Shown piece after piece: positions 1 through 7,363 of a stretch of 11,048 bases of DNA (position 1 is its first letter; each line of letters starts with the position of its first letter). The stretch comes from Bacteriovoracaceae bacterium UBA4573 (GTDB lineage: Bacteria; Bdellovibrionota; UBA1018; UBA923): positions 27,899-38,946 of the forward strand of contig DGKJ01000074.1 of assembly GCA_002387735.1 (NCBI GenBank). Reading direction: 5' to 3'. A program made the position numbers and the translations under genes. Under the pieces are notes generated by a model. That model was not told the DNA's origin. It saw nothing but the letters and a program-made list of their open reading frames with translations, and made no database searches.

Positions 1-2
1 CA

Positions 3-539
3 TTTGAAGAGGACCCAAAACCAAAAAATGAAAAGCCGTCAACTAAAAGTGAAGACTCCGGCACCGACTATAACGCTTATGTAAGAAACCAAGAGCGCGA
101 GGCCCAAGAAGCCAAAGAGCGGGAGGCCGCGGAAAAAGCCGCAAGCGACAAGGCGAAAGCGTCAGCAAAGCAGCCTCAAGACGGCTATTCGCGGGGGCCC
201 GAGAGTCCTCGTTTATTAGCGCAAAATTTTAACCGAGACTATCAGAGCAATCCAGCCATTCGAACAGGGTCCCTTTCTCGCGCTATTGGCCCGAGCGTGC
301 GGCTTGATTCTCCGACTCCTCCCAAAGCGAATACTTCGAATCCGAAAGTTATTTACCTTCCACGTACCGGGACTGAGCAGAGCGCCCCCGAGTCGGGTAA
401 TTCTGAAGCCGATGTATATGGCGAAATTGAAGATTTTAATCCAGAAGAGCCACCGGTAGTCGGCGAAGACGAACGGTCTGATCAAACCGCTCTCGCTGCT
501 TCGGCCAGCCCGAAGCCCTCACCTAAAGGAGAACAATAA
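3..539 (+). CDS. 3' end of an unrecognised protein with a charged, disordered tail (5' partial)
   Basis: The frame is open from the left edge to the TAA at 537-539, so about 178 codons of a longer gene are present. A GTG at 297 lies inside this open frame and is not a credible start. The visible protein begins with a Lys/Glu-rich stretch, then an Ala/Glu/Lys/Arg run likely to be helical (around nt 80-180, with repeats such as QEREAQEAKEREAAEKAA). A Pro/Ser/Glu-rich tail with no recognisable fold follows. There are no membrane segments, cysteines or catalytic motifs in this part. The stop overlaps the start of the downstream lipoprotein gene by one base (TAATG), which implies translational coupling and an envelope-related role. 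It could be the tail of a TonB-, AgmX- or FHA-like envelope protein, but nothing in the sequence decides this. Confidence 0.7.
   Translation, partial: FEEDPKPKNEKPSTKSEDSGTDYNAYVRNQEREAQEAKEREAAEKAASDKAKASAKQPQDGYSRGPESPRLLAQNFNRDYQSNPAIRTGSLSRAIGPSVRLDSPTPPKANTSNPKVIYLPRTGTEQSAPESGNSEADVYGEIEDFNPEEPPVVGEDERSDQTALAASASPKPSPKGEQ
525..531 (+). promoter_or_regulatory. Shine-Dalgarno for the TPR lipoprotein, inside the preceding gene
   Basis: AAAGGAG lies seven bases before the ATG at 539, within the last codons of the upstream frame. Together with the TAATG overlap it supports both the chosen start and coupled translation of the two genes. Confidence 0.7.
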
Positions 540-1306
540 TGTTAATTAAGCAAAAGAAATCCCATTTGGCCGTTGTTAGCGCGCTTGCCTTGATGGTTGC
601 CGCTTCAGGTTGTTTAAAAACGCGTTCGCAAATTAAGGGCGAGTCCGGCGGCGATAGCCAGGCGCAAGGTGAGGACGGCGGTAACGTAGAGGAGCCCACC
701 CCTCCGGGTGGTTACCGATACGAAGAGCTTCGAAATGAGCTCACGCGAATTTCCGGTAAACTTGAAGAACTCGAACATCATTCTCGTAGTCAAAACTTAG
801 GAGAAGTGAAGGAATACGCCACTCGCCTTGAAGCACGCATCGAAGAAATGGAAAAAAATCAGATTTTGATTATGTCCGAATTAAAGGAAATCAAAGATCG
901 ATCTGTACCCGTAACCTCGAATAGCCGCGAAAGTGGCGGTGTTACACCGAGTGGACGTTTGGCTGAAGCGCAAACTTTGTTGGCGTCAAAAGAATATGAA
1001 CGTGCTGCAGAAACATTTAGAGCCATTTTAAGTCATAATCCGAAGGGAAAAGTTGCGGTAGAGGCTAATTTTGGGTTGGGTGAGGCGGAGTACGCGCAAG
1101 ACAATTTCAAAAAAGCCATTGTGGCTTATTCGAAAGTTCAGGAACTCCAACCAAAGTCTTCGCGAGTTCCTGCAGCATTATATAAGATCGGAATGTGTTT
1201 CGAGCGTTTAAACATGAATAAAGAAGCGAAGGGATTTTTCGCTGAACTTGCTGAACGTTTTCCGAAGACGTCAGAAGGCAAAAAAGCCAAAGCCCGTTTA
1301 AAGTAG
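539..1306 (+). CDS. YbgF/CpoB-like TPR lipoprotein
   Basis: The 255-residue protein starts with a basic, hydrophobic signal sequence ending in VAASGC, a type II lipobox with the lipidated cysteine at residue 25. The +2 residue is Leu, which by the E. coli rule favours the outer membrane. A Gly/Glu-rich linker (about 34-60) leads into a predicted coiled coil (about 60-121). The C-terminal domain (about 140-255) holds two to three TPR-like repeats, including the segments LLASKEYERAAETFRAIL and YAQDNFKKAIVAYSKV, in the style of the Tol-Pal-associated YbgF/CpoB family. In E. coli CpoB links Tol-Pal to septal peptidoglycan synthesis, but it is a soluble periplasmic protein, so strict orthology is unproven. 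Gliding-motility TPR lipoproteins of myxobacteria look similar and are an alternative. It overlaps the upstream gene by one base and is three bases from the next gene. Confidence 0.82.
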   Translation: MLIKQKKSHLAVVSALALMVAASGCLKTRSQIKGESGGDSQAQGEDGGNVEEPTPPGGYRYEELRNELTRISGKLEELEHHSRSQNLGEVKEYATRLEARIEEMEKNQILIMSELKEIKDRSVPVTSNSRESGGVTPSGRLAEAQTLLASKEYERAAETFRAILSHNPKGKVAVEANFGLGEAEYAQDNFKKAIVAYSKVQELQPKSSRVPAALYKIGMCFERLNMNKEAKGFFAELAERFPKTSEGKKAKARLK

Positions 1307-1309
1307 CAA

Positions 1310-2830
1310 ATGAAGTTAATTAAGTTTTCACGGATTGGCTTAGCCGCGTGCCTATTGTGGAGCTGCGCAGAAGCACCGGTGTCCCACCATGAAAATCGCC
1401 CTTTGAGTGGTTTGCCAATTGTCTACTCAGCCAATGTTAGCGGCGAAATTGAACCGTGTGGTTGTCGTGGCAACCCCTCGGGCGGATTAGACCGACGTTG
1501 GAACGCCCAAAAAGAAGTTTTCGCGAGCTTTGACGAAAAGCAGCCGCTGGTCGTCGATAGTGGCGATCTTTTTTTTCGAGGAGCGCCGGTCCCCTTTTTG
1601 CTGGCCCCCCAGTGGAAGTACCAGGCCCAAGTTTTAGTAGAAGGTTATAACTCCTTAGGTATCGAGTTTCTTGCACCTGGAGAACTTGATTTCGCGGCCG
1701 GGATGGATGCGTTTATAGAGCTTCGTCACCGCGCACGGTTTAAGGTTCTCTCGTCCAATATATACGAGGAACTCTCGGGAGCTTTAGTTTTCGATGCGAG
1801 CGCTGTGGTAGAAAAAAACGGGAAAAAAATCGGCATTCTTGGAGTATATGACGAAGAGCTTGATTTGCCCGCAGGGTACCGAGCCCGACCCCATATTGAA
1901 GCGGTAAAACAGGAAGTTAATAAACTCCGATCAGAGAAGAACGTAGCTGTAGTCGTGGCTCTCACTCACCTTGGTCTTGAAAAGGACCGTCTGCTCGCAG
2001 CCAGTGTTTCTGGCATTGACGTAATTGTCGGGGCGCACTCCCACAGTTTTTTAACCAAGCCCGAAAGAGTGGGCGAAACAATCATTTTGCACTCTAGCTA
2101 TCGCGGCCAACACTTAGGTGTCTTTCTAGACGGTACAAATACGTTTTACCAACTCGAGGATCGTTACATTTCCCCTGCGGGTAGATCGAATCCTATGGAT
2201 CAACTGCTTTTGCGTTCCAAAAAACGAATTGCCGAACTCAACGCCGAAAGTGATGCAGAAATTTTCGGCGACGCGGTACCGGCAAAAAATAAACACGTGC
2301 GGGCAGAAAAAAAAGTACGAAACACGACCACTCCAGGGCAGGTGCTCCAAACATTTGCGCAGTGTGCCCAGTGCCATAGCAAACAACACGAATTTGTGTC
2401 CAAAACCCGTCACTCGAGCGCCTACCTCACTCTTATGAAAGTAGGTCAAAATAGGAACTTAGAGTGCTTACAGTGCCACACGCTTGGTCAGGGGATGCCT
2501 TCCGGGTATTCCCACGTTGATCGCCTAGTGATCGGCACCGACGGTTCTCAGTTAAATGTTGAAAAATTTGCCAGCGAACTACCGCAAATGTCGGTAGCCG
2601 AGCTTCGTAAAGTAAAGCGGGCGCTTATAAATGTGCAATGCGAAAGCTGTCATTCAGTGGCGCCCACCCATGCCCGCAAGTCCGGGGGTACGAACATTAG
2701 CCCGAAGCCGGGAGCCGCTACCTGTCTAGCCTGTCATACTTCGGACCGGGCCCCCGGTTGGTACCGCGATGGGAAGTTGGATCAGAAACTCTTTGCTGAA
2801 AAGCTTGAGAGCGTTTCCTGTCCGCGTTGA
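1310..2830 (+). CDS. Probable lipoprotein: UshA-like metallophosphatase domain fused to a tetrahaem cytochrome c domain
   Basis: The 506-residue protein has a short signal sequence with a likely lipobox (LLWSC, Cys19). Residues about 36-290 resemble the calcineurin-like domain of UshA/5'-nucleotidases: VVDSGD (81-86), SSN (148-150), TH (219-220) and GAHSH (241-245). Motif I, normally D-x-H, reads SANVSGEIEPCGC (40-52), and the usual GNHE is GELD (124-127). The CGC followed by GGLDRR is typical of a UshA-like branch in which, as I recall, some members carry selenocysteine here; in this gene both codons are TGT. The C-terminal part has four CXXCH haem sites (352-356, 386-390, 444-448, 472-476) with extra His residues (368, 454), resembling cytochrome c554-type domains. 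It is therefore expected to be exported by Sec and to receive haem outside the cytoplasm. The substrate and redox partner are unknown. The start is three bases after the upstream stop and has a weak ribosome site, suggesting coupling. Confidence 0.85.
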   Translation: MKLIKFSRIGLAACLLWSCAEAPVSHHENRPLSGLPIVYSANVSGEIEPCGCRGNPSGGLDRRWNAQKEVFASFDEKQPLVVDSGDLFFRGAPVPFLLAPQWKYQAQVLVEGYNSLGIEFLAPGELDFAAGMDAFIELRHRARFKVLSSNIYEELSGALVFDASAVVEKNGKKIGILGVYDEELDLPAGYRARPHIEAVKQEVNKLRSEKNVAVVVALTHLGLEKDRLLAASVSGIDVIVGAHSHSFLTKPERVGETIILHSSYRGQHLGVFLDGTNTFYQLEDRYISPAGRSNPMDQLLLRSKKRIAELNAESDAEIFGDAVPAKNKHVRAEKKVRNTTTPGQVLQTFAQCAQCHSKQHEFVSKTRHSSAYLTLMKVGQNRNLECLQCHTLGQGMPSGYSHVDRLVIGTDGSQLNVEKFASELPQMSVAELRKVKRALINVQCESCHSVAPTHARKSGGTNISPKPGAATCLACHTSDRAPGWYRDGKLDQKLFAEKLESVSCPR

Positions 2831-2851
2831 GTCTGTGGTATGTAAAATCTG

Positions 2852-3940
2852 ATGTCGAACAAAAAGCTTCTCGCTATAGAAACTTCGTGTGACGAATGTT
2901 CAGCCTCAGTGGTGGAACAGGCCGACCCTTGGGTTAAACCGCTTTCAAATGTTATTTTTTCGCAGATCGAACTACACAGGCGTTTTGGCGGCGTGGTGCC
3001 CGAGGTTGCTTCCCGAAATCATTTGGACATGTTGTTTCCAGTCATCGAAGAAGCCTTAATTAAAGCCGGTGTCGGATTTAAAGACCTCGACGGCGTAGCA
3101 GTCACACAGCGCCCGGGTTTGATCGGAGCCCTTTTGGTAGGGGTCTCTGCAGCAAAAGCAATTGCCTACGCATTGGACAAACCCTTTATTCCGGTGAATC
3201 ACTTGGAGGGGCATGTAAGTTCGCTTTTTTTAGCGCACCAAGGTAGTTTTCCGGCACTTACTCGAGAACATCTTCCCCTTGTTATCTGTCTGGTGAGCGG
3301 GGGGCACACCCAACTATACTTAATGAAAGAACTTCCGCCGCAAAATCTTGGGCTAAAGCTTTTGGGCGAATCGCGCGACGACGCAGCGGGCGAAGCATTC
3401 GATAAAGGAGCTAAGTTGTTAGGGCTTCCTTATCCTGGTGGCCGCGCCATCGACGAACATGCAAAAAAAGGTAACTCAAAGGCGTTTGCTCTTCCGCGTC
3501 CCATGTTGGGGGACAATTTGGAATTCAGTTTTAGCGGGTTAAAAACCGCCTTATTTACCGAATTAAAGAATCAAGGATATGAACCTAGCGCTCGAATTTC
3601 TACTAAGCCTGCAAAACTGCCAACTGGAAAGGCTCTAGACGATTTTTGTGCGGTTTTACAGGAATCGATCATCGAAGCGCTATTCAGGAAAACGCAGCTC
3701 GCGATTCAAAAAACGGGCGCCCGTGCGGTGGCCGTTGTCGGAGGGGTTTCGGCTAACAGTAGGTTGCGCAGTCGTTTTACTCACGAAATTTCAGTTCCAT
3801 TCATTTCAGTGCCATTAGAATTTTGTACGGACAATGCAGCAATGATTGGCGCAGCAGGGATGTACCGACTTTTAAACGGTAGCTTTTTGCAAGGGCCCCA
3901 ATTGCTGTCGGCTACGGCATATTCTAATTCCGAGGGTTAA
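2852..3940 (+). CDS. tsaD: tRNA N6-adenosine threonylcarbamoyltransferase TsaD
   Basis: TsaD (Kae1/Qri7/YgjD family) transfers the threonylcarbamoyl group from TC-AMP to A37 of ANN-decoding tRNAs in the cytoplasm, working with TsaB and TsaE. The family hallmarks are present in order: IETSCDE near the N terminus (9-15), the metal-binding HLEGH (His117 and His121), LVSGGHTQL (147-155), GESRDDAAGEAFDK (172-185), VVGGVSANSRLR and CTDNAAMIGA, with Asp327 as the third likely metal ligand. At 362 residues it is slightly longer than the E. coli protein (about 337). The ATG at 2852 is the first usual start after an in-frame TAA at 2843 and places the conserved core correctly, but no good Shine-Dalgarno precedes it. 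The rsmA start follows the stop by one base. Neither TsaB nor TsaE is in the window. Confidence 0.97.
   Translation: MSNKKLLAIETSCDECSASVVEQADPWVKPLSNVIFSQIELHRRFGGVVPEVASRNHLDMLFPVIEEALIKAGVGFKDLDGVAVTQRPGLIGALLVGVSAAKAIAYALDKPFIPVNHLEGHVSSLFLAHQGSFPALTREHLPLVICLVSGGHTQLYLMKELPPQNLGLKLLGESRDDAAGEAFDKGAKLLGLPYPGGRAIDEHAKKGNSKAFALPRPMLGDNLEFSFSGLKTALFTELKNQGYEPSARISTKPAKLPTGKALDDFCAVLQESIIEALFRKTQLAIQKTGARAVAVVGGVSANSRLRSRFTHEISVPFISVPLEFCTDNAAMIGAAGMYRLLNGSFLQGPQLLSATAYSNSEG
3932..3936 (+). promoter_or_regulatory. Shine-Dalgarno supporting the GTG start of rsmA
   Basis: GAGGG lies five bases upstream of the GTG at 3942, inside the last codons of tsaD. It justifies a GTG start that also gives the expected N-terminal GQNFL motif of the RsmA family. 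Confidence 0.6.
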
Positions 3941-3941
3941 C

Positions 3942-4778
3942 GTGAAATCTCGCCAACAAGTTTTAGGTCAGAACTTTCTAAAGCACACACCCACGATTGA
4001 AAAAATTATTACTTCAGTTCGCCATCGTCTCGAGCAAGACCGCAAGCGCGGAATTGCGCCCAAAGCCATTTTAGAGGTAGGCCCTGGAGCGTTGGCACTA
4101 ACGAAAACCTTGGCTAAAATTGCGGCCGATGAAAAGTTAGATTTTGTTATTGTCGAACGTGATCGATTTTTGGAAGAGGGGATTCGTACCGGTTTGCCAC
4201 AGGCCGAAGTTCATTTCTTTGACGCAGCCACTGAAAAGCTTGCGGAGCTCTTCGATCAACTCAGATCGAGAGGATCAACCCCAATTCTATTTGTATCCAA
4301 TTTGCCTTATTCAGCAGCGTCACAAATTCTTGCGGCGGTTTGCAAACGAATCGAACTTTTGAGTTCCGCCGTCGTAATGGTGCAAAAGGAAATGGCACAG
4401 CGAATAATTGCCCCCGAAAAGTCGGAACATCGGGGGTCTTTCAGTCTTTTTATGCAAAGTTATTTTGCCCCTAAAATTTTATTCGATGTACCACCCGGCG
4501 CGTTTTCACCCCCGCCAAAAGTTATGAGTACCGTTTTAGATCTGGTACCTCTGGAAAAAACTGTACTCGATCGAATCGAACAGCCATTAGAGTTCGAAAA
4601 ATTCTGTAAAAAACTCTTTAGTCAGCGAAGAAAAATGATCCGGAATTCATTAAATTTACCCAAAACTGGGCCACTGCCGGACGCCTTTGCAAAGCTTGGC
4701 ATCAATGGTACGGAACGAGCGGAAGTACTCGATTTCGAAACCGTTTTGCAGCTTTATTTGGCGTCTGGAGGAAAATGA
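3942..4778 (+). CDS. rsmA: 16S rRNA (adenine1518-N6/adenine1519-N6)-dimethyltransferase RsmA (KsgA)
   Basis: RsmA uses S-adenosylmethionine to dimethylate two adjacent adenines in the 3' terminal hairpin of 16S rRNA, a late step in 30S subunit maturation. The 278-residue length matches the family (273 in E. coli). Visible motifs are the N-terminal LGQNFL (8-13), the SAM-binding LEVGPGALALT (44-54), the acidic VIVERD (69-74), the catalytic NLPY (120-123), MVQKEMAQRI, the PPGAFSPPPKV segment (184-194) and the basic FSQRRKMIRN region near the C terminus. The gene starts with GTG one base after tsaD and ends in an ATGA overlap with the next gene, so it sits in the middle of a compact operon. No unusual residues were seen in the catalytic motifs. 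Confidence 0.97.
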   Translation: MKSRQQVLGQNFLKHTPTIEKIITSVRHRLEQDRKRGIAPKAILEVGPGALALTKTLAKIAADEKLDFVIVERDRFLEEGIRTGLPQAEVHFFDAATEKLAELFDQLRSRGSTPILFVSNLPYSAASQILAAVCKRIELLSSAVVMVQKEMAQRIIAPEKSEHRGSFSLFMQSYFAPKILFDVPPGAFSPPPKVMSTVLDLVPLEKTVLDRIEQPLEFEKFCKKLFSQRRKMIRNSLNLPKTGPLPDAFAKLGINGTERAEVLDFETVLQLYLASGGK

Positions 4779-6130
4779 GCACGCGTTTTTGGTGGTTCGG
4801 TTTCTGTCTAATTTCGATTCTGACGGTGCATTCAAAAGCGTTTGCTTCAACCGGTGAAACCTATGGTTACGGTTCGCGCGCGTCGGCACTCGGCAATACG
4901 ATGCTTGGTGGCATTCAAGACGGGTATTCGACCTTTTATAATCCAGCGGCCAATAGTGCTAATTCGGGTCTGCGTTTGAGCCTTGGCGTGGCCTACGCCA
5001 AACCGAGTTTTCTCGAAATCAAAGATATTGTGGTCGGAAACACTGCGGTCGCCGCCGAAACTGGGGATGTACTCGGCAGTGTAAAAAACGATGATTATTT
5101 GGACCATCTTGGGCAAACAGTAGGCGCTAGTTTAAATTTCGGCGAAAAATGGAAACTATTGACCGTCGGTTTGACTGGTTCGCTCCCAATTACTCGGCTG
5201 GCTTACTTAGACACTGGTGAAGCATTTAGACCTGAGTATTTTGGCTATCGATCTCGAACCCAACGTCCACAAGTATATGCGTCGATGAGTGTGTCGCCGT
5301 TTCAAAATTTTTATATGGGCACCGGCATCGCGATATCTACCAACCTAGCTGCGAATACGACACTATACGCTACGACCAATCCTGGTTCGGTCAGTTATCA
5401 GCGCTTCAGCTCAACTATAAAGCCGGGGGCCGCGCCTTATTTTTCGCTCTATGGCACGCCATCAAAGTTGATTTGGGGAGTGACGGCGCGTCTACCCAAT
5501 CGTTATACTTTGAGCATCGATACCAATGCGAGTGCCCGATTGTTTGGTACCCAAAGTGGTATACCCTTAGTGACCAATAGTGCATCTACTCTGTATTATG
5601 ATCCGCTTGAAGTGGACCTCGGAATGGGCTTACACATCACCCCGCAGACTTTTGCCACGCTAGAAGTTGATTGGTTTCAATACAAAAAGTACGAGTCGCC
5701 AACGGTCAAAGTGGTGGATAAAGGATCCGGCGCAGCTCTATTGACTTCGATTTCTAATGTGCCCACGATGCGAGATATATTTGTTCCGAAACTGGGCCTT
5801 GAACATCGGTTTGAAAAATTCAAAGCGCGATTTGGCTATGCTTTTAGAAAGTCGCCCGTTGAAAATAACAATGGTCCGGGCAACTTAATTGACCCCGACA
5901 AGCATCTCTTCAGTTTGGGCGCTGGTATCGATCTAAAAGAAGCCGGAATGGTTGCTCAGAATTTAATTTTAGACCTTCACGCACAATACCACTGGTTGGT
6001 ACGCAAACGTGTTACCAAGGCTTTAGGAAATGAAGTCGGAACGCTTAGTCAGTCAAAGGTGGGCGCACCAGGGTACGACATAGGTGGCAAAATTTATAGC
6101 GCCGGACTTTCATTTTCGATGGCCTTTTGA
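4775..6130 (+). CDS. OMPP1/FadL/TodX-family outer-membrane transport protein
   Basis: The 451-residue product has a Sec signal peptide with probable cleavage after AFA (residue 24). The mature N terminus carries the family signature GSRASALGNTMLGG, an Asp, then a YNPAA motif, where FadL-type proteins plug the barrel. The rest alternates in the way expected of beta strands and ends in a phenylalanine (FSMAF), as is typical of barrel proteins inserted by the BAM machinery. Family members carry hydrophobic compounds such as long-chain fatty acids or aromatics across the outer membrane; the substrate here is not readable from sequence. The ATG at 4775 overlaps the rsmA stop (ATGA) and has GGAGG just upstream (4767-4771). 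An acyl-CoA synthetase lies about 1.2 kb downstream, which would fit fatty acid uptake, but the two are not adjacent. Confidence 0.85.
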   Translation: MSTRFWWFGFCLISILTVHSKAFASTGETYGYGSRASALGNTMLGGIQDGYSTFYNPAANSANSGLRLSLGVAYAKPSFLEIKDIVVGNTAVAAETGDVLGSVKNDDYLDHLGQTVGASLNFGEKWKLLTVGLTGSLPITRLAYLDTGEAFRPEYFGYRSRTQRPQVYASMSVSPFQNFYMGTGIAISTNLAANTTLYATTNPGSVSYQRFSSTIKPGAAPYFSLYGTPSKLIWGVTARLPNRYTLSIDTNASARLFGTQSGIPLVTNSASTLYYDPLEVDLGMGLHITPQTFATLEVDWFQYKKYESPTVKVVDKGSGAALLTSISNVPTMRDIFVPKLGLEHRFEKFKARFGYAFRKSPVENNNGPGNLIDPDKHLFSLGAGIDLKEAGMVAQNLILDLHAQYHWLVRKRVTKALGNEVGTLSQSKVGAPGYDIGGKIYSAGLSFSMAF

Positions 6131-6133
6131 GGG
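6129..6133 (+). promoter_or_regulatory. Shine-Dalgarno that decides the DUF502 start
   Basis: GAGGG overlaps the stop of the preceding gene and lies 11 bases before the ATG at 6145. The longer frame from a TTG at 6127 has no ribosome site in front of it, so the ATG is preferred. A second ATG at 6151 is possible but further from this site. Confidence 0.5.
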
Positions 6134-6144
6134 AATTTACTCCT

Positions 6145-6798
6145 ATGACCATGATCAAAAATGCACTCGGGTCTTTTCGTAGCAACGTAATTACCGGCGC
6201 ACTCGTACTCATTCCTTTCGCGGCAGTAGTTTGGATACTGCTTTCTCTTTGGGCGTGGATCATGGGTTTATCGGATTTAGTGCCCACTGCGTTGCATCCG
6301 CGCGCTTGGTTAGGACTAGAAAGTGAGTTGGCTAACAAGGGAATCGACTTTGCGGTGACTCTTTTAGTGTTAGCAATTTTAATTGCCGTTGTATGGGGTG
6401 CAGGTGTGGTGTCGCGGCATTATTTAGGTAAACAACTACTCGAAGGATTTGCCAAATTTCTTTCGAGAGTTCCAGTGCTCAGCACAGTTTATTCTACGCT
6501 ACAACAATTGCTCGAAACATTCGGCAGCGCCAAAGCAAAAAACTTCCGCCGCGTAGTCGCAGTGGAATACCCTCGAAAAGGACTCTACACTTTGGCTTTT
6601 GTTACAGGTGAACGCAACAGTGGGCCGGGGGGCGAATCTGGCAAGTTTTTAACAATCTACGTACCTACGACACCAAACCCGACCTCAGGCTTTTATCTCA
6701 CGGTATCTGCCGACGAAGTCCGTGAAAGTAAAGTATCGGTCGAAGAGGCGCTCAAAGAAATAATTTCCATGGGCATTGTTCACAAACACGGGACATGA
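6145..6798 (+). CDS. DUF502-family inner-membrane protein
   Basis: From the ATG at 6145 the product is 217 residues. A positively charged N terminus is followed by two membrane segments (about 15-41 and 68-90). The soluble part carries the motifs of the DUF502 family: RVPVLSTVYSTLQQL, then FRRVVAVEYPRKGLYTLAFVTGE, then the hallmark PTTPNPTSG (about 174-182) and a final segment ending in IISMGIV. No biochemical role is established for the family that I know of. A TTG start at 6127 would add six residues and overlap the upstream stop, but it lacks a ribosome site. The gene sits between a barrel protein and smpB with gaps of 14 and 5 bases, so it is almost certainly co-transcribed with them. Confidence 0.88.
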   Translation: MTMIKNALGSFRSNVITGALVLIPFAAVVWILLSLWAWIMGLSDLVPTALHPRAWLGLESELANKGIDFAVTLLVLAILIAVVWGAGVVSRHYLGKQLLEGFAKFLSRVPVLSTVYSTLQQLLETFGSAKAKNFRRVVAVEYPRKGLYTLAFVTGERNSGPGGESGKFLTIYVPTTPNPTSGFYLTVSADEVRESKVSVEEALKEIISMGIVHKHGT

Positions 6799-6803
6799 GC
6801 TAA

Positions 6804-7289
6804 ATGCCTTCGCCCAAACAAACAGAAAAAAAAGTCGTACCAGCTCAAATTTGTGTCAATAAACACGCAGCTCGCGATTTCGCCCTTCATGAACGTTTTG
6901 AAGCGGGACTGGTGTTAAGTGGCACCGAAGTAAAATCCATTCGAGCCGGCGGCGTTCATTTGAGCGACTCCTACGCCAACATTGAGCACGAAGAGGCCTT
7001 TTTACATAACATGGAAATCGCCCCCTATTCGCACGGGAATCGCTTCAACCACGAACCGCGTCGCAAAAGAAAGCTGTTGTTACATAAACATGAAATTCGA
7101 AAGCTCATAGGGTCAGTCGTAGAAAAAGGCTTCACACTGGTGCCGGTACGGCTATTTTGGGTCAAAGGTCGCGTAAAGGTTGAGCTCGCTTTAGCAAAAG
7201 GCAAAACCAAAGGTGATCGGCGCGAAGACATTAAACGACGCGATGCGAAGCGTGAAATGGACAAGGCATCTAAACGTTCGCGACGCTAG
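6804..7289 (+). CDS. smpB: SsrA-binding protein SmpB
   Basis: SmpB binds tmRNA (ssrA) and delivers it to stalled ribosomes for trans-translation. The 161-residue protein has the usual length (160 in E. coli). The OB-fold core is clear: NKHAARDFALHERFEAG (19-35), the GTEVKSIR motif (40-47), SDSYANI, and HNMEIAPYSHGN (68-79). The C-terminal AKGK, then GDRREDIKRRDAKRE and a Lys/Arg-rich tail, match the segment that enters the empty mRNA channel. The ATG at 6804 is five bases after the upstream stop and has only a weak ribosome site, so expression probably depends on the upstream genes. The tmRNA gene itself is not in this window. Confidence 0.97.
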   Translation: MPSPKQTEKKVVPAQICVNKHAARDFALHERFEAGLVLSGTEVKSIRAGGVHLSDSYANIEHEEAFLHNMEIAPYSHGNRFNHEPRRKRKLLLHKHEIRKLIGSVVEKGFTLVPVRLFWVKGRVKVELALAKGKTKGDRREDIKRRDAKREMDKASKRSRR

Positions 7290-7322
7290 TTGCCTAAGTA
7301 TTGTTCCTATTGTTTACTGTTC

Positions 7323-7339
7323 AAGGAATCAGATTCTTT
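7323..7339 (+). other. Weak hairpin in the smpB to acyl-CoA synthetase gap
   Basis: AAGGAAT (7323-7329) can pair with ATTCTTT (7333-7339) around a three-base loop, with one G-U pair, and runs into four T residues. It is AT-rich and short. It might be a poor terminator after smpB or a leader structure of the next gene, or chance. It sits 24 bases before the ATG at 7364. No convincing promoter was found in the gap 7290-7363. Confidence 0.2.
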
Positions 7340-7363
7340 TGAATTCAACAAAGGACAAGAAAA

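Noticed and set aside
297..539. An 80-codon gene starting at GTG 297
   Set aside because: The same frame is open to the left edge of the window with no stop, so this is the tail of a longer gene rather than a separate small one.
2840..2845. Minimal start-stop ORF (ATG TAA) just upstream of tsaD as a regulatory leader
   Set aside because: A six-base motif arises easily by chance, and no strong ribosome site or attenuator structure accompanies it.
6127..6144. TTG start overlapping the barrel gene stop for the DUF502 gene
   Set aside because: There is no ribosome site before the TTG, while GAGGG precedes the ATG at 6145 and the family usually begins shortly before the first membrane segment.
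7301..7338. Possible promoter before the acyl-CoA synthetase (TTGTTC or TTGTTT as -35)
   Set aside because: No hexamer at 15-19 bases downstream resembles a -10 element by more than about three positions.
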